Positions 25,296 through 34,876 of a stretch of DNA of 64,000 bases are shown piece by piece. The DNA comes from an uncultured delta proteobacterium (GTDB lineage Bacteria; Desulfobacterota; Desulfobulbia; Desulfobulbales; Desulfocapsaceae): positions 1 through 64,000 of the forward strand of contig CAIUQR010000147.1 of NCBI GenBank assembly GCA_903901335.1, in the 5' to 3' direction. The first letter of the stretch is position 1; each line of letters opens with the position of its first letter. Made by a program: the position numbers and the translations under genes. The notes beneath the pieces were generated by a model. That model ran no database searches. It was not told the origin of the DNA and saw only the letters and a list, made by a program, of their open reading frames with translations.

Positions 25296-26225
25296 TTGCC
25301 TTCTGCGTCCAAATTCTTCAGCAGTACGACATTCCTGGCCATTGTCGCCTGTCTGCTCTGGTCGTCGGCCTTTGCCGCCATCAAAATCGGCCTTCAGTAT
25401 ACAACACCGCTGCAGTTCGCAGGTATCCGGTTTATGCTGGCGGGGTTGTTGATACTTCCCTTCTGTGGCGATTTTTCAGTCTATCTGCGAAATGTAGCCG
25501 ATCACTGCAGGACAGTAGTATTGGTCTCTTTTTTTCAAACGACACTCTTGTATATCCTGTTTTATCCGGGTTTGAAGATGCTGCCTGCGGCCATCGGCGC
25601 CATCATTACCGGCTCCCAGCCGTTGATCATCGCCGTGATCGCCCATTTTGTGGTCAGATCCGAACGGATGACGGCAAGGAGGATGTGCAGTATCGTTCTC
25701 GGTCTTGCCGGGGTGGTGATTATCAGCCTGAACAGAGGAGAAATTACCCTCTCCGATGGCAGTCAGTTGCTGGGATTGCTTTTGCTGCTCTTCTCCAGTG
25801 TCTCTGCTGGTGTCGGCGATATTTTCGTTTCGAAGAACAGGGTGCCGATTCCACTGCTGACCCTGACCTCCTCACAGCTCTTTCTGGGGGGCCTGGTGCT
25901 GTTTCTTATTTCTATTCCGGTTGAAGGGGTGCATGGAGGGTCCTGGCCGGCAGCGTACTATTTGTCCTTGCTCTGGTTGAGCGTTCTGTCTGCGGCATCA
26001 TTTTCGATTTGGTTCAAGCTCTTGAAACGGGAAGGGGTGGCAGTGTCTGATCTGAATATCTGGAAGTTTCTTATTCCAGTCTCAGGTGCATGTCTGAGCT
26101 GGGTACTCATTCCAGGGGAATCACCGGACCTCTCTTCGGTGACCGGTATGGTCTGTATTGCACTCTCTCTGCTTATTCTGAATATTGGGAAGAAAACACC
26201 TGGAAAATACTCAATACATCCGTAA
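25296..26225 (+). CDS. EamA/DMT-family transporter
   Basis: 309 residues made of about ten hydrophobic helices in two repeated halves, with the EamA-type N-terminus (LLWSSAFAAIKIGLQYTTPLQFAGIRFMLAG). Such proteins export amino acids or other metabolites. TTG start four bases after the aminotransferase stop implies coupling, so it may export an amino acid linked to that enzyme; this is inference. Confidence 0.85.
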   Translation: MPSASKFFSSTTFLAIVACLLWSSAFAAIKIGLQYTTPLQFAGIRFMLAGLLILPFCGDFSVYLRNVADHCRTVVLVSFFQTTLLYILFYPGLKMLPAAIGAIITGSQPLIIAVIAHFVVRSERMTARRMCSIVLGLAGVVIISLNRGEITLSDGSQLLGLLLLLFSSVSAGVGDIFVSKNRVPIPLLTLTSSQLFLGGLVLFLISIPVEGVHGGSWPAAYYLSLLWLSVLSAASFSIWFKLLKREGVAVSDLNIWKFLIPVSGACLSWVLIPGESPDLSSVTGMVCIALSLLILNIGKKTPGKYSIHP

Positions 26226-26248
26226 TTGCATAGAAAAGGAGATAAACT

Positions 26249-27640
26249 ATGGCCCTGCAAGAAGTCCTGCGATATTTAGATGATCATCAGGACGATCATC
26301 TAAAACAGTTGTGCGAGTTTCTGAAAATAAAAAGCATCAGCACACAGCCGGAATTTCGAGACGATATCCGCAGAGCAGTCGATTTTCTGGAGAGCGAACT
26401 GATGAACCTGGGGCTGCATCCGGAGATCATCCAGACGGAGGGGCATCCTCTGGTCTATGCGCAGTCCGCGCAGAGGGAAGGCCTGCCGACCCTTCTTTTT
26501 TACGGTCATTATGATGTTCAGCCGGTCGACCCTGTCGAACTATGGGACAGTCCGCCTTTTGAGCCGAGTCTCAAAGACGGCTGGATCCATGCCAGGGGGG
26601 CAAGCGACGATAAAGGCCAGATGTTCAGCCATATCAAGGCGATTGAAGGTTTTATCCGGACCGGCGCCGATCTGCCTGTGAACATAAAATTGATTTTTGA
26701 AGGGGAAGAGGAGAGCGGCGGCAAGGCTATCTTTGCTTACACCAAAGAACATTCCGCGAAACTGGCTTGTGATATGGTGGTGATTTCCGATACCCATCTC
26801 TATGATGAACAGACACCGGCGATCTGCACATCTCTGCGGGGATTGTGTTATATGGAGGTCGTGGTCACGGGTCCGGCGATGGATCTGCACTCGGGGATCT
26901 TCGGCGGTGCTGTCCGGAATCCGGCCGATGCGCTTTGCCGGATACTATCCCAATTGAAGGATGAACAGGGAAGGGTGCGGATTCCAGGATTTTATGAGGA
27001 TGTGATCGTCGTCAGTGAAGAGATCAGGAATGAGATGCTTCAGCTGGGGCATAGCGATGATGTCTTGAAAGGGGAGACCGGGGTTGGAGCGCTATTCGGC
27101 GAATCAGGATATACCTCGCTGGAGAGGATGTGGATCCGGCCGACCTGCGATGTGAACGGGATCTGGTCGGGTTATACAGGTCTGGGAGCGAAGACCGTGA
27201 TCCCGGCTACCGCCTCGGCGAAAGTCTCGATGCGTCTGGTTCCAAACCAGGATCCCGAGAGAATCGCCTCTGCCTTCAGCGCCTACGTGCAGGACATCTG
27301 TCCGGAGGGGGTGAGTGTGGCGGTACATCGTCTTGGATGTGCCAAACCCGTCCAGCTTCCCCGTGATTCCGCCCTGGTCCTGGCTGGAAAGACGGCCCTT
27401 GAGAAAGGCTTCGGCCATAAGGCGGTCTTCATCGGTGATGGGGGATCGATCCCGATTGTCGGCACCTTTCAGGAGTATCTACACGTCCCGGTGCTGCTCC
27501 TTGGGTACGGACTCCTCACCGATAATATTCATTCTCCCAATGAACGATTTAAGATAACACATTATTACAGAGGCATACGGACAACGGCCTTGTTGCTGGG
27601 AGAGGTTGCCGGTCTTGTCCCCCTGAAAATTCTCAGGTGA
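26249..27640 (+). CDS. M20-family metallo-dipeptidase
   Basis: 463 residues with the M20 zinc motifs: FYGHYDVQP (first His/Asp), ARGASDDKGQ (bridging Asp), the catalytic EGEEESGG and DTHLYDEQTPAICTSLRG. It resembles the bacterial dipeptidases related to carnosinase/PepV, which hydrolyse dipeptides including beta-amino-acid dipeptides. Good site AAGGAG before the ATG. It lies 23 bases after the transporter in the same direction, giving a likely aminotransferase-exporter-peptidase operon for peptide or amino acid use. Confidence 0.9.
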   Translation: MALQEVLRYLDDHQDDHLKQLCEFLKIKSISTQPEFRDDIRRAVDFLESELMNLGLHPEIIQTEGHPLVYAQSAQREGLPTLLFYGHYDVQPVDPVELWDSPPFEPSLKDGWIHARGASDDKGQMFSHIKAIEGFIRTGADLPVNIKLIFEGEEESGGKAIFAYTKEHSAKLACDMVVISDTHLYDEQTPAICTSLRGLCYMEVVVTGPAMDLHSGIFGGAVRNPADALCRILSQLKDEQGRVRIPGFYEDVIVVSEEIRNEMLQLGHSDDVLKGETGVGALFGESGYTSLERMWIRPTCDVNGIWSGYTGLGAKTVIPATASAKVSMRLVPNQDPERIASAFSAYVQDICPEGVSVAVHRLGCAKPVQLPRDSALVLAGKTALEKGFGHKAVFIGDGGSIPIVGTFQEYLHVPVLLLGYGLLTDNIHSPNERFKITHYYRGIRTTALLLGEVAGLVPLKILR

Positions 27641-27840
27641 AGAGAGAGGCGGTATCTGCGAGTGTGATATCCAGCTTGGCAATGTCAACCCGGCCGGTTT
27701 ACGCTTTTTTTTGAACAGCCTTGCGGCGGCGAAGGAGAAGTCAACTTTGATTTTGTTTATCATTTCTTCTTGAGTATTGTTCAATAGCCTGTTATTTATG
27801 CAGCAAAAGTGGCAATAGTTAAATAAAAATGGGGGATGCA

Positions 27841-27999
27841 ATGAAAATGGTGTGTGATATCTGTGGCTATGTTTATGATCCGGCCGTTGGAGATTCCGAA
27901 AACGGTATCAAGGCGGGCACCTCCTTTGATGACCTGCCGGATGACTGGGTGTGTCCGGTGTGCGGGGCCGGTAAGGCCGATTTTTCTTCGGAAGAGTAG
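27841..27999 (+). CDS. Rubredoxin
   Basis: A 52-residue rubredoxin: [18 protein letters not shown] at the start, [15 protein letters not shown] at the end, giving the two CxxC iron ligands, with the typical DLPDDW loop. One-electron carrier of the cytoplasm of anaerobes, commonly serving oxygen or peroxide reductases. The ATG at 27841 follows GGGGGA; an in-frame ATG four codons upstream is less likely. A response regulator follows after four bases. Confidence 0.96.
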   Translation: MKMVCDICGYVYDPAVGDSENGIKAGTSFDDLPDDWVCPVCGAGKADFSSEE

Positions 28000-28003
28000 G
28001 TAA

Positions 28004-28453
28004 ATGCCCTCTCCCCTAGAAATATGCATGAAAGAAAGTTCGAAAGACAAGTCCGGGGTAGACGATATCGACTCTATACATGTGCTGGTCGTGGATGATG
28101 AACCGATCATCTGTGATCTGCTCCAGGTGATACTCGGCAACATGCAGGTGTCCGTCGATGTTGCCGAAAATGGTGTCGAAGCCCAAAAGAGGATCCTTTC
28201 CGGTTCCTACCAGCTGGTGATTACCGATATCAATATGCCGGAGATGGACGGGATAACGCTTCTCAGGTGGTTGCACCAAAGAAACCCTGATATCGACATC
28301 GTGGTTATGACCGGGTATACTCTCACCGACGAGATGCTGAAGATTGTCGGTGATACCGCTATGGCGTGTTTCGTTAAACCGCTGGAGCCTGTGAAAATTC
28401 AAGCTGCCATTCAGTGTTGTCGTGAGAGAATCAGGTTGCGGGATCACATCTGA
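28004..28453 (+). CDS. Stand-alone response-regulator receiver protein
   Basis: 149 residues; after a short tail a CheY-like receiver domain with VVDDEPI (acidic pocket), ITDINMPEMDG (phospho-acceptor Asp) and CFVKPLEP (conserved Lys). No output domain. It starts four bases after rubredoxin, an unusual pairing that suggests a redox-linked signalling function; an internal ATG at 28028 is an alternative start. Confidence 0.88.
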   Translation: MPSPLEICMKESSKDKSGVDDIDSIHVLVVDDEPIICDLLQVILGNMQVSVDVAENGVEAQKRILSGSYQLVITDINMPEMDGITLLRWLHQRNPDIDIVVMTGYTLTDEMLKIVGDTAMACFVKPLEPVKIQAAIQCCRERIRLRDHI

Positions 28454-28596
28454 TTGCCCTCCCGACTTCCTGGCGAACACCTCGCTTTTTTAGTTTTTCA
28501 GGCAAGTCTCTTGCCCCGCTTCCGTATTTTTTTATTCCCACCTTTCCGTAACATTTTTCAGGGCTTGGGTCAAGCTCACACGTATTCTTTATTTTC

Positions 28597-28652
28597 TACC
28601 ACATATTGTAGTTTGTGCTTGAGCATGTGGTAAATGTGGTGTATAAACTACT
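28597..28652 (+). promoter_or_regulatory. NrdR-box-like sites upstream of the ribonucleotide reductase
   Basis: TACCACATATTGTAGT (28597-28612) resembles the NrdR box consensus (ACACWATATATWGTGT-type palindrome), and TGGTGTATAAACTACT (28637-28652) is a second, weaker copy. NrdR represses RNR genes in many bacteria by binding paired boxes. The centre-to-centre distance (~40 bp) differs from the common ~31 bp, which lowers confidence. The leader from here to the gene (~140 bases) also has a CTCCCG/CGGGAG hairpin. Confidence 0.55.
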
Positions 28653-28793
28653 CACCAACGCTGGATTTGTTGGTGCTGCCACAGGGCTGGCGGCAAGTAA
28701 TGACAGTCTTCATGAGGTTTCCGTATCAGATCCTCCCGACCGTGCCGGGAGTCGCAATTCTTCAAACAGATAACAGATTAAGAAGAGGTGTAA

Positions 28794-30965
28794 ATGGCTC
28801 CTGATTTGACCAAACAGGTATTGACTGCTACCGCCGAGACAGTGCTTGCCAGGCGGTATTATTTGAAAGACGCAGATGGCAAACCAATTGAGACTTGGGA
28901 GACTCTTTGTCGCAGGGTTGCCGATGCCGTAGCCGGAGTGGATGAGAAGTACGGTGTCTATGAAGAGCTTCGTGAACGTTTCTTTGAATTTATTTATCAC
29001 ATGGATTTTCTTCCGAATTCTCCCTGTCTGATGAACGCCGGGACGGATCTCGGACAGCTTTCCGCCTGCTTTGTCCTGCCCATTGAGGATTCAATGGATG
29101 GTATTTTTACAGCGATCCGGAATGGGGCGCTGGTCCACAAGACTGGTGGGGGTACCGGGTATTCTTTTTCCCGGCTGCGATCAAAAAATGCCGCGGTTCG
29201 CTCAACCCAGGGGGTTGCATCCGGCCCGCTCTCCTTTGCTGCGGTCTTTGACGCAGCCACTGAGACCATTAAGCAGGGGGGAAAAAGGCGTGGCGCGAAT
29301 ATGGGGGTGTTACGTGTCGATCATCCCGATATTATGGATTTTATATGCGCCAAAAAAGATCAGGAAAAATTCAATAACTTTAATTTCAGCGTCGCGATTA
29401 CCGACACCTTCATGCTGGCGGTTGAAGAAGACGGCGAATATGATCTGATCGAACCGTCAACGAAAGAGGTCGTTGCCAGATTGAAGGCCCGTGACGTTTT
29501 TAATGAGATTATCGATCTTGCCTGGCTTAACGGTGAACCGGGTGTGCTTTTCATCGATACCGCCAACAAGGCGAACATGACCCCGCAGCTCGGTCAATTC
29601 GAGGCCACCAACCCATGTGGAGAGCAGTGGCTTTTGCCGTATGAGAGCTGTAATCTCGGTTCCATCAATCTGGCGAATTTTGTCGTGCACGGTACTGTCG
29701 ATTATGACCGGTTGAAGGAAACGGTCCGCACCGCTACTGTCTTTCTCGACAACGTTATCGACTGTAACCGTTTCCCTATCCCTGAAATAGGTCAGATGAC
29801 CTTGAAGACCAGGAAGATCGGTCTGGGCATAATGGGGCTGCATGACATGTTGATCCAGCTCGGTGTCGCCTACGCCGGTGAAGAGGGCAGGGAGCTGGCC
29901 GCCGGGGTGATGGCCTTTATCCGGGAGGCCGCAGAAGAAAAATCTATCGAGCTTGCCGAGTTGAAAGGACCGTTTCCGGCCTTTGATCCGGCTTTTAACG
30001 ACTTTAAGCCACGCCGGAATGCGGCGCTGACCTCTATCCAGCCGACGGGGACCGTATCGATGATTGCCGACTGTGCCTCGGGCTGTGAGCCGTATTTTTC
30101 GATCGTTGCGATTAAAAATGTAATGGACGGGGATCGTCTGATTCTGGTCAACAAATATTTCGAGAAGATTGCCCGGGAGGAAGGGTTCTATTCGCAGGAA
30201 TTGATGAGCAAGGTGGCCGATACCGGAACTGTCCTCGGACATCACGAGATCCCGCAGAAATGGCAGGATGTTTTTTGTACCGCTCAGGATATCAGACCCG
30301 AGGATCATATCCGTATGCAGGGGATATTACAGCAGAACGGCGTCGATAGTTCCATATCGAAGACCATTAATCTCCCCGGCAACGCCACCCGCGAACAGGT
30401 AAAGCTGGCCTATCTGATGGGCTACCAGCTCGGCTGCAAGGGGTTGACCGTCTACCGGGATGGCTCCAGGGATTTGCAGGTCCTGAATGCGAAAGAGGCC
30501 GAGCCTCCCCCGCAGACCGCCACGGTTTCCACCCAGGGACCGGTGAAGAGGAATCTCCCCGATAAACTGGATGCCAAGCGATACAGGGTCAAGGATCAGG
30601 CGCAGAAGTCGGTGTATATCATTGTCTGCTTTGATGAGGATGAAGAACCGATGGAAGTCTTTGCAAAGTTCCCGTTCGATAACCGGGTCGATCTGAAAGA
30701 CAAGTCAACCATGTGGACGACAACCTGCAGGCTGGTTTCCCTGGCCCTGCGTTTCAACGTACCGATGGACGAGATTATCAAACAACTTGATCGTTCTAGT
30801 GGACATATGCTTGATCTTCCTGCCCAATTGAGTAAACTGTTTAAGTCGTTCATGGCCGGTACGCAGCACGGCTTTGCCAGTATCTGCCCGGAATGCTCCG
30901 GGACGTTAGTCTTTGAGGAAGGATGCGAAACCTGTCATGACTGCGGATACAGCAAGTGCTCATAA
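28794..30965 (+). CDS. nrdJ: Adenosylcobalamin-dependent (class II) ribonucleotide reductase
   Basis: 723 residues: reduces ribonucleotides to deoxyribonucleotides using a B12-generated thiyl radical, oxygen-independent. Conserved class II features: the [10 protein letters not shown] segment with the first redox cysteine, NPCGEQ with the thiyl cysteine, [10 protein letters not shown] with the partner cysteine, [18 protein letters not shown], and a C-terminal zinc-ribbon-like tail (CPECSGTL...[12 protein letters not shown]) that carries the regenerating cysteines. No class I nrdAB is in this window. ATG start after AGAAGAGGTG; preceded by probable NrdR boxes. Confidence 0.95.
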   Translation: MAPDLTKQVLTATAETVLARRYYLKDADGKPIETWETLCRRVADAVAGVDEKYGVYEELRERFFEFIYHMDFLPNSPCLMNAGTDLGQLSACFVLPIEDSMDGIFTAIRNGALVHKTGGGTGYSFSRLRSKNAAVRSTQGVASGPLSFAAVFDAATETIKQGGKRRGANMGVLRVDHPDIMDFICAKKDQEKFNNFNFSVAITDTFMLAVEEDGEYDLIEPSTKEVVARLKARDVFNEIIDLAWLNGEPGVLFIDTANKANMTPQLGQFEATNPCGEQWLLPYESCNLGSINLANFVVHGTVDYDRLKETVRTATVFLDNVIDCNRFPIPEIGQMTLKTRKIGLGIMGLHDMLIQLGVAYAGEEGRELAAGVMAFIREAAEEKSIELAELKGPFPAFDPAFNDFKPRRNAALTSIQPTGTVSMIADCASGCEPYFSIVAIKNVMDGDRLILVNKYFEKIAREEGFYSQELMSKVADTGTVLGHHEIPQKWQDVFCTAQDIRPEDHIRMQGILQQNGVDSSISKTINLPGNATREQVKLAYLMGYQLGCKGLTVYRDGSRDLQVLNAKEAEPPPQTATVSTQGPVKRNLPDKLDAKRYRVKDQAQKSVYIIVCFDEDEEPMEVFAKFPFDNRVDLKDKSTMWTTTCRLVSLALRFNVPMDEIIKQLDRSSGHMLDLPAQLSKLFKSFMAGTQHGFASICPECSGTLVFEEGCETCHDCGYSKCS

Positions 30966-30989
30966 ATATTGGAGGAGAATTTCGGGAAG

Positions 30990-31523
30990 ATGGCAGGTAT
31001 GAAAAAAATTGGTAGAAATGAGAAATGTCCGTGTCGGAGCGGCAGAAAATATAAACACTGCTGTGCCCTGAAGCCGCGGGCTATGATGCAGCCGATGACC
31101 CCGGAAAATGCGGCAAGGGTTACCCTGAAGGATGCGGTTGACCTGATCTGCGCTGCTGCAGGAGAGAAGAAGCAGGTCTTCAGGGAACTGGGTGTCTTCC
31201 TGCTGTTCTCCACCCTGTCAGGTGATGCCTGGCTGCTGGAGATAACCGAATCAGATTGCGTCCAGCTCGCACATGGCGGCAGGCTCCTCGACGTGCCAAT
31301 CGATGAAACCTCGGAGACAATAGTGGTCGACTGGACGCACACCTTCACCGTGAAAGATAGAAGACTTGAGGTTGCCTCCTACGAAGATAAGATTATCACC
31401 ATTCTGCCGGATGCTCCAACCGGAGCAATCCAGAGTGCGATCAGGAGAATACGGAGAAAACATTCTCCCGAACTCCTTGACCAGGTGCACGTGGACACAG
31501 TTAAACCCACACGTCAGGTATGA
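30990..31523 (+). CDS. SEC-C motif protein
   Basis: About 177 residues. The N-terminus carries a SEC-C zinc-binding motif, RNEKCPCRSGRKYKHCC, as at the tail of SecA; the rest is not recognised. Such domains bind zinc and sometimes ribosomes or partner proteins. The ATG at 30990 is preferred to a TTG at 30969 that would use the GGAGGAG as codons. Its stop overlaps the VanZ-like start (ATGA). Confidence 0.75.
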   Translation: MAGMKKIGRNEKCPCRSGRKYKHCCALKPRAMMQPMTPENAARVTLKDAVDLICAAAGEKKQVFRELGVFLLFSTLSGDAWLLEITESDCVQLAHGGRLLDVPIDETSETIVVDWTHTFTVKDRRLEVASYEDKIITILPDAPTGAIQSAIRRIRRKHSPELLDQVHVDTVKPTRQV

Positions 31524-31942
31524 ACGGTTTTTCGTGGAAGGTGACGCGCATCCTCCCGATGCTGTTGATGATGGGGATTATTTTTTTCCTTTCCAGTGTC
31601 CCGGGGGAGGATCTGGTCCTTCCCGATATCGTCAATATCGACAAGGTTGCCCACATGGCGATATATGGGCTGCTTGCGCTTTCGGTTTTCCATGCCTTCG
31701 GGGGTGCCCGGTTCAATCAAACGCATCCGCATCTGGTGCCGCTTCTGGTCATATTGTTTTGTAGTGTGTACGGGCTGAGTGACGAGTATCATCAGTCCTT
31801 TGTCCCAAACCGTTCTGCCGATGTCTTTGATGTTCTGGCCGACAGTATCGGTGCGGTCATTGTCTGTATCATCCGGATTGTCTTTACTCACCTGCGGAAA
31901 AAGAGGAGCAGCTCTTGTAAAGAGACTTCCAGTTGCTTATAA
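31520..31942 (+). CDS. VanZ-like membrane protein
   Basis: 140 residues, four predicted membrane helices with the VanZ-family motifs DKVAHMAIYGLLA and LSDEYHQSFVPNRSADVFDVLADSIG (written here as one motif in two halves: SDEYHQ and DVLAD). Function of such proteins outside teicoplanin resistance is unknown. Coupled to the SEC-C gene by a four-base overlap. Confidence 0.85.
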   Translation: MNGFSWKVTRILPMLLMMGIIFFLSSVPGEDLVLPDIVNIDKVAHMAIYGLLALSVFHAFGGARFNQTHPHLVPLLVILFCSVYGLSDEYHQSFVPNRSADVFDVLADSIGAVIVCIIRIVFTHLRKKRSSSCKETSSCL

Positions 31943-31977
31943 TAAAGCAAATTGGAAGATTTTCCGGAGGTGAAAAT

Positions 31978-32295
31978 ATGATTATCCAGTCGAACGGAAT
32001 TAATAACGCTTACAGCACGACCGACCAGATATCCCAGCCGCCGGTGGGGAAACTGCCCACTCCACCGACCGAACAAAAGGATAATCAGGCGAACGGTTTT
32101 ATTACCGACAGAACGGACCTTTCGGCTAAGGCCCTAGCCTTGTCAAGGAGTGTTCCTGCTGCCGGTTCCACCTCGGAGTCCGGGGAAACCAAGGCTTCGG
32201 AAAAGGGGGAAACGACAGAAGAACCAGCCGCAGCCCCACCGCCTCAAGCTCAAAATACCCCTCAATCCGCTGCTTCAATAAATATCCGGGTCTGA
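31978..32295 (+). CDS. Small disordered hypothetical protein
   Basis: 105 residues rich in Thr, Pro, Ala, Ser and Glu, with no signal peptide, helix or known motif; it ends in AASINIRV. Start at 31978 has an excellent GGAGGTG site, which supports a real gene; the frame runs 45 bases further upstream without need. A terminator follows 12 bases after the stop. Similar short low-complexity proteins occur beside motility genes, but I cannot assign a role. Confidence 0.62.
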   Translation: MIIQSNGINNAYSTTDQISQPPVGKLPTPPTEQKDNQANGFITDRTDLSAKALALSRSVPAAGSTSESGETKASEKGETTEEPAAAPPPQAQNTPQSAASINIRV

Positions 32296-32306
32296 AATGG
32301 TTCATC

Positions 32307-32344
32307 AAAAGGAGGCCTCTTTATAAAAAGGGCTCCCTTTTTTA
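32307..32344 (+). terminator. Terminator between converging genes
   Basis: AAAAGGAGGCC (32307-32317) pairs imperfectly with GGGCTCCCTTTT and is followed by T. It sits between the disordered-protein gene and hemB, which converge. A run of A/T on both sides may let it act in both directions. Confidence 0.6.
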
Positions 32345-32361
32345 TTTGCCCGTAAAAGGGA

Positions 32362-33336
32362 CTATTGCCGCAGGATTTTTGCCATGTCTTTGGCAAAATA
32401 GGTGATAATGATGTCCGCGCCCGCCCTTTTAATGGAGAGCAATGTCTCCTGCATGACCTTTTCGCCGTCTATCCAGCCCTTTTCCGCTGCGGCCTTGATC
32501 ATCGCATATTCCCCGCTGACATGGTAGGCAGCGATCGGCAGATCGAACTCCTCTCGAAGCATTGCAATGATATCCAGGTAGGCCACCGCTGGCTTTACCA
32601 TCAGGATATCAGCGCCTTCATCGACATCCAGCGTCGCCTCTCGCAAGGCCTCCCGACTGTTGGCCGGATCCATCTGGTAGCTGCGGCGGTCTCCAAACTT
32701 AGGCGTACAGTCAGCAGCATCGCGGAACGGGCCGTAAAATGCAGACGCGTATTTGACCGCATAGGACATGATCGGGATCATTTCGAAGTTGTTTTCGTCG
32801 AGCATCCCGCGGATTTCGGCAACGCGGCCGTCCATCATATCTGAGGGGGCGACCATATCGGCCCCGGCCTGGGCGTGGGAGAGGGCTGTCTTGGCGAGGA
32901 TCTCCAGGGTGGCATCATTATCCACATCCTGCCCGATGATACAGCCGCAGTGGCCGTGATCCGTATACTCGCACAGACAGACATCGGTGATCACCATAAG
33001 TTCCGGGGCCTTGTTCTTTAACTCTTTGATGGCCTGCTGGATGATGCCGTTTTTGGCGTGCGCTCCTGAGCCCATCGCGTCTTTTTTTTCCGGCAGTCCG
33101 AAGAGGATGACCGTGTTGATGCCAAGAGCCAGCAACTCTTTGGCCTCTCGCGCCAGTTGATCCACCGACAGACGGAAGATGCCCGGCATCGACGGGATCG
33201 TTTCCCGGGCGTTCTTCCCTGGCATCACAAAGAGCGGGTAGATCAGCTGGGAGGCCGACAGCCGTGTCTCTCTGATTAAAGAACGGAATGATTCATTCTT
33301 GCGTAGCCGGCGGGGCCGATATTCTGGAAAAACCAT
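32362..33336 (-). CDS. hemB: Delta-aminolevulinic acid dehydratase (porphobilinogen synthase)
   Basis: 324 residues, complete. Condenses two 5-aminolevulinates to porphobilinogen, the shared precursor of heme, siroheme and cobalamin. The zinc-type metal site is intact ([14 protein letters not shown]), as is the Schiff-base lysine region ([12 protein letters not shown]). It is the last gene after ntrX on this strand (79 bases apart). The siroheme enzyme at 59.8 kb and the B12-dependent RNR both rely on this pathway. Confidence 0.96.
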   Translation of the reverse strand: MVFPEYRPRRLRKNESFRSLIRETRLSASQLIYPLFVMPGKNARETIPSMPGIFRLSVDQLAREAKELLALGINTVILFGLPEKKDAMGSGAHAKNGIIQQAIKELKNKAPELMVITDVCLCEYTDHGHCGCIIGQDVDNDATLEILAKTALSHAQAGADMVAPSDMMDGRVAEIRGMLDENNFEMIPIMSYAVKYASAFYGPFRDAADCTPKFGDRRSYQMDPANSREALREATLDVDEGADILMVKPAVAYLDIIAMLREEFDLPIAAYHVSGEYAMIKAAAEKGWIDGEKVMQETLLSIKRAGADIIITYFAKDMAKILRQ

Positions 33337-33415
33337 GGGTGCTCCTCAAAATGAGAATGAAATGAAGTGTAAGCAGCTTTCTGGGACCGGCTGACCGTTG
33401 AAGACCGATGGCCAT

Positions 33416-34789
33416 TTAGGAGATAATATTCAGGCCCTTCAACTTCTTGTGCAGGTGGCTCCTTTCCAGGCCGATACATTCGGCTGTCTTGGAGATGTTA
33501 CCTTCGTTTTCGGTCAGTTTCTGGTGCAGAAATTCGCGTTCGAAACGTTTTTTTGCCTCTTTATAGTCGTTGGCCTGGTACGGGGTCAGGATACTGTTGT
33601 TGAAAACCTGCATCTTACCAGACGTTGGCTGGGTCAGAAACATCCGGACATGCTGGTCCGAAATCAGATTTTCCTGACACATGATCATCAGACGTTCGAC
33701 GAAATTCCGAAGCTCCCGGACATTGCCCGGCCATGCGTGACTCATGAGTTCCTGATAGGCGCTTTCGGAAAACGACTTTTTTTTCAGACCCTTAGCCTTC
33801 ATGTCGTCCATCAGGTCCTCGACCAGGATGGGGATATCCTCGAGGCGTTCCTTTAGATAGGGAACCTGGATCGGGACCACGTTCAGCCGCCAGAAGAGGT
33901 CGGCCCGGAAGGTGCCGTTTTGGATTTCCTCTTCCAGATTTTTATTGGTTGCGGCAAGGACCCTGACGTTAACGGTGATGGTCTTGTGGCCGCCGACCCG
34001 TTCAAATTTCTGCTCCTGGAGGATGCGCAGGATCTTGGCCTGGGTCTTCAGGCTCATATCGCCGATCTCGTCCAAAAAAAGGATGCCGCCGTCAGCCTGG
34101 TCAAATTTCCCTTGTTTACTGATATGGGCGCCGGTAAACGAGCCCTTTTCATGACCGAACAACTCCGATTCGATCAACTCTTCCGGGATGGCTGCACAGT
34201 TGACCTCGATCATCGGCCGTCCACTGGACTGGGACAGGCTGTGGATGGTCTGCGCGACCAGTTCCTTGCCGGTGCCATGGTCACCTCGGATCAGGACCCA
34301 CGCATCTGTCGGGGCGACCATTTCTATCTGCTTTTTCAGGGCCATAATAACTTCCGACTTTCCGGTCAGCGTGTGCTTCCGACTGGCATTTTCCCTGAGA
34401 AGACGATTTTCCTGTTCCAGTTGGGCAAATCGCAGACCGTTGGTGATGGCAAGAATGATTTTGTCGTAGGACAGTGGTTTCTCGATGAAGTCGAAGGCCC
34501 CCTTCCTGGTGGCCTGCACCGCTGTTTCGATGGTGCCGTGTCCGGAGATCATGATAACCGGTATGTTGCCGAAATTCTTTTTAATCTTCTCGAGAGCGGT
34601 CATCCCGTCCATGGTATCGCCAAGCCAGATATCGAGAAGGACCAGATCGATCTTTTCCTCATCGATCAGATCGATCCCGGTCTCTGCCGAGGATGCACAG
34701 ACGGCAGAGAATCCTTCGTCCTCAAGGATCCCCGACAGGGATTCCTGGATGGAGATCTCGTCGTCAATGATAAGTATGCGTTTGGTCAT
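33416..34789 (-). CDS. ntrX: NtrX-like sigma-54-dependent response regulator
   Basis: About 457 residues: receiver domain (RILIIDDE, phospho-Asp in LVLLDIWLGD), AAA+ sigma-54 interaction domain with Walker A GDHGTGKE, the sigma-54 contact loop as GSFTGA, Walker B GGILFLDEIGD, and a Fis-type HTH (NISKTAECIGLERSHLHKKLK). Unlike the fusion protein at 7.2 kb, all activator motifs are present. Paired with the NtrY kinase upstream. ATG at 34789 chosen; a TTG at 34831 would add 14 residues. Confidence 0.93.
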   Translation of the reverse strand: MTKRILIIDDEISIQESLSGILEDEGFSAVCASSAETGIDLIDEEKIDLVLLDIWLGDTMDGMTALEKIKKNFGNIPVIMISGHGTIETAVQATRKGAFDFIEKPLSYDKIILAITNGLRFAQLEQENRLLRENASRKHTLTGKSEVIMALKKQIEMVAPTDAWVLIRGDHGTGKELVAQTIHSLSQSSGRPMIEVNCAAIPEELIESELFGHEKGSFTGAHISKQGKFDQADGGILFLDEIGDMSLKTQAKILRILQEQKFERVGGHKTITVNVRVLAATNKNLEEEIQNGTFRADLFWRLNVVPIQVPYLKERLEDIPILVEDLMDDMKAKGLKKKSFSESAYQELMSHAWPGNVRELRNFVERLMIMCQENLISDQHVRMFLTQPTSGKMQVFNNSILTPYQANDYKEAKKRFEREFLHQKLTENEGNISKTAECIGLERSHLHKKLKGLNIIS

Positions 34790-34876
34790 GGCGATAGATG
34801 GTTGAGCTGGAGGAGCGGTCCTTACCTTCAATCTGCCTCAATGGAGCAAAGACACCGTTTGTTTTCATCACAATCG

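Noticed and set aside
28653-28793. Possible cobalamin riboswitch before nrdJ
   Set aside because: The leader contains GCTGCCACAGGG but not the B12 box (GCCACTG) in a proper fold, and no paired receptor stems of the expected kind were found.
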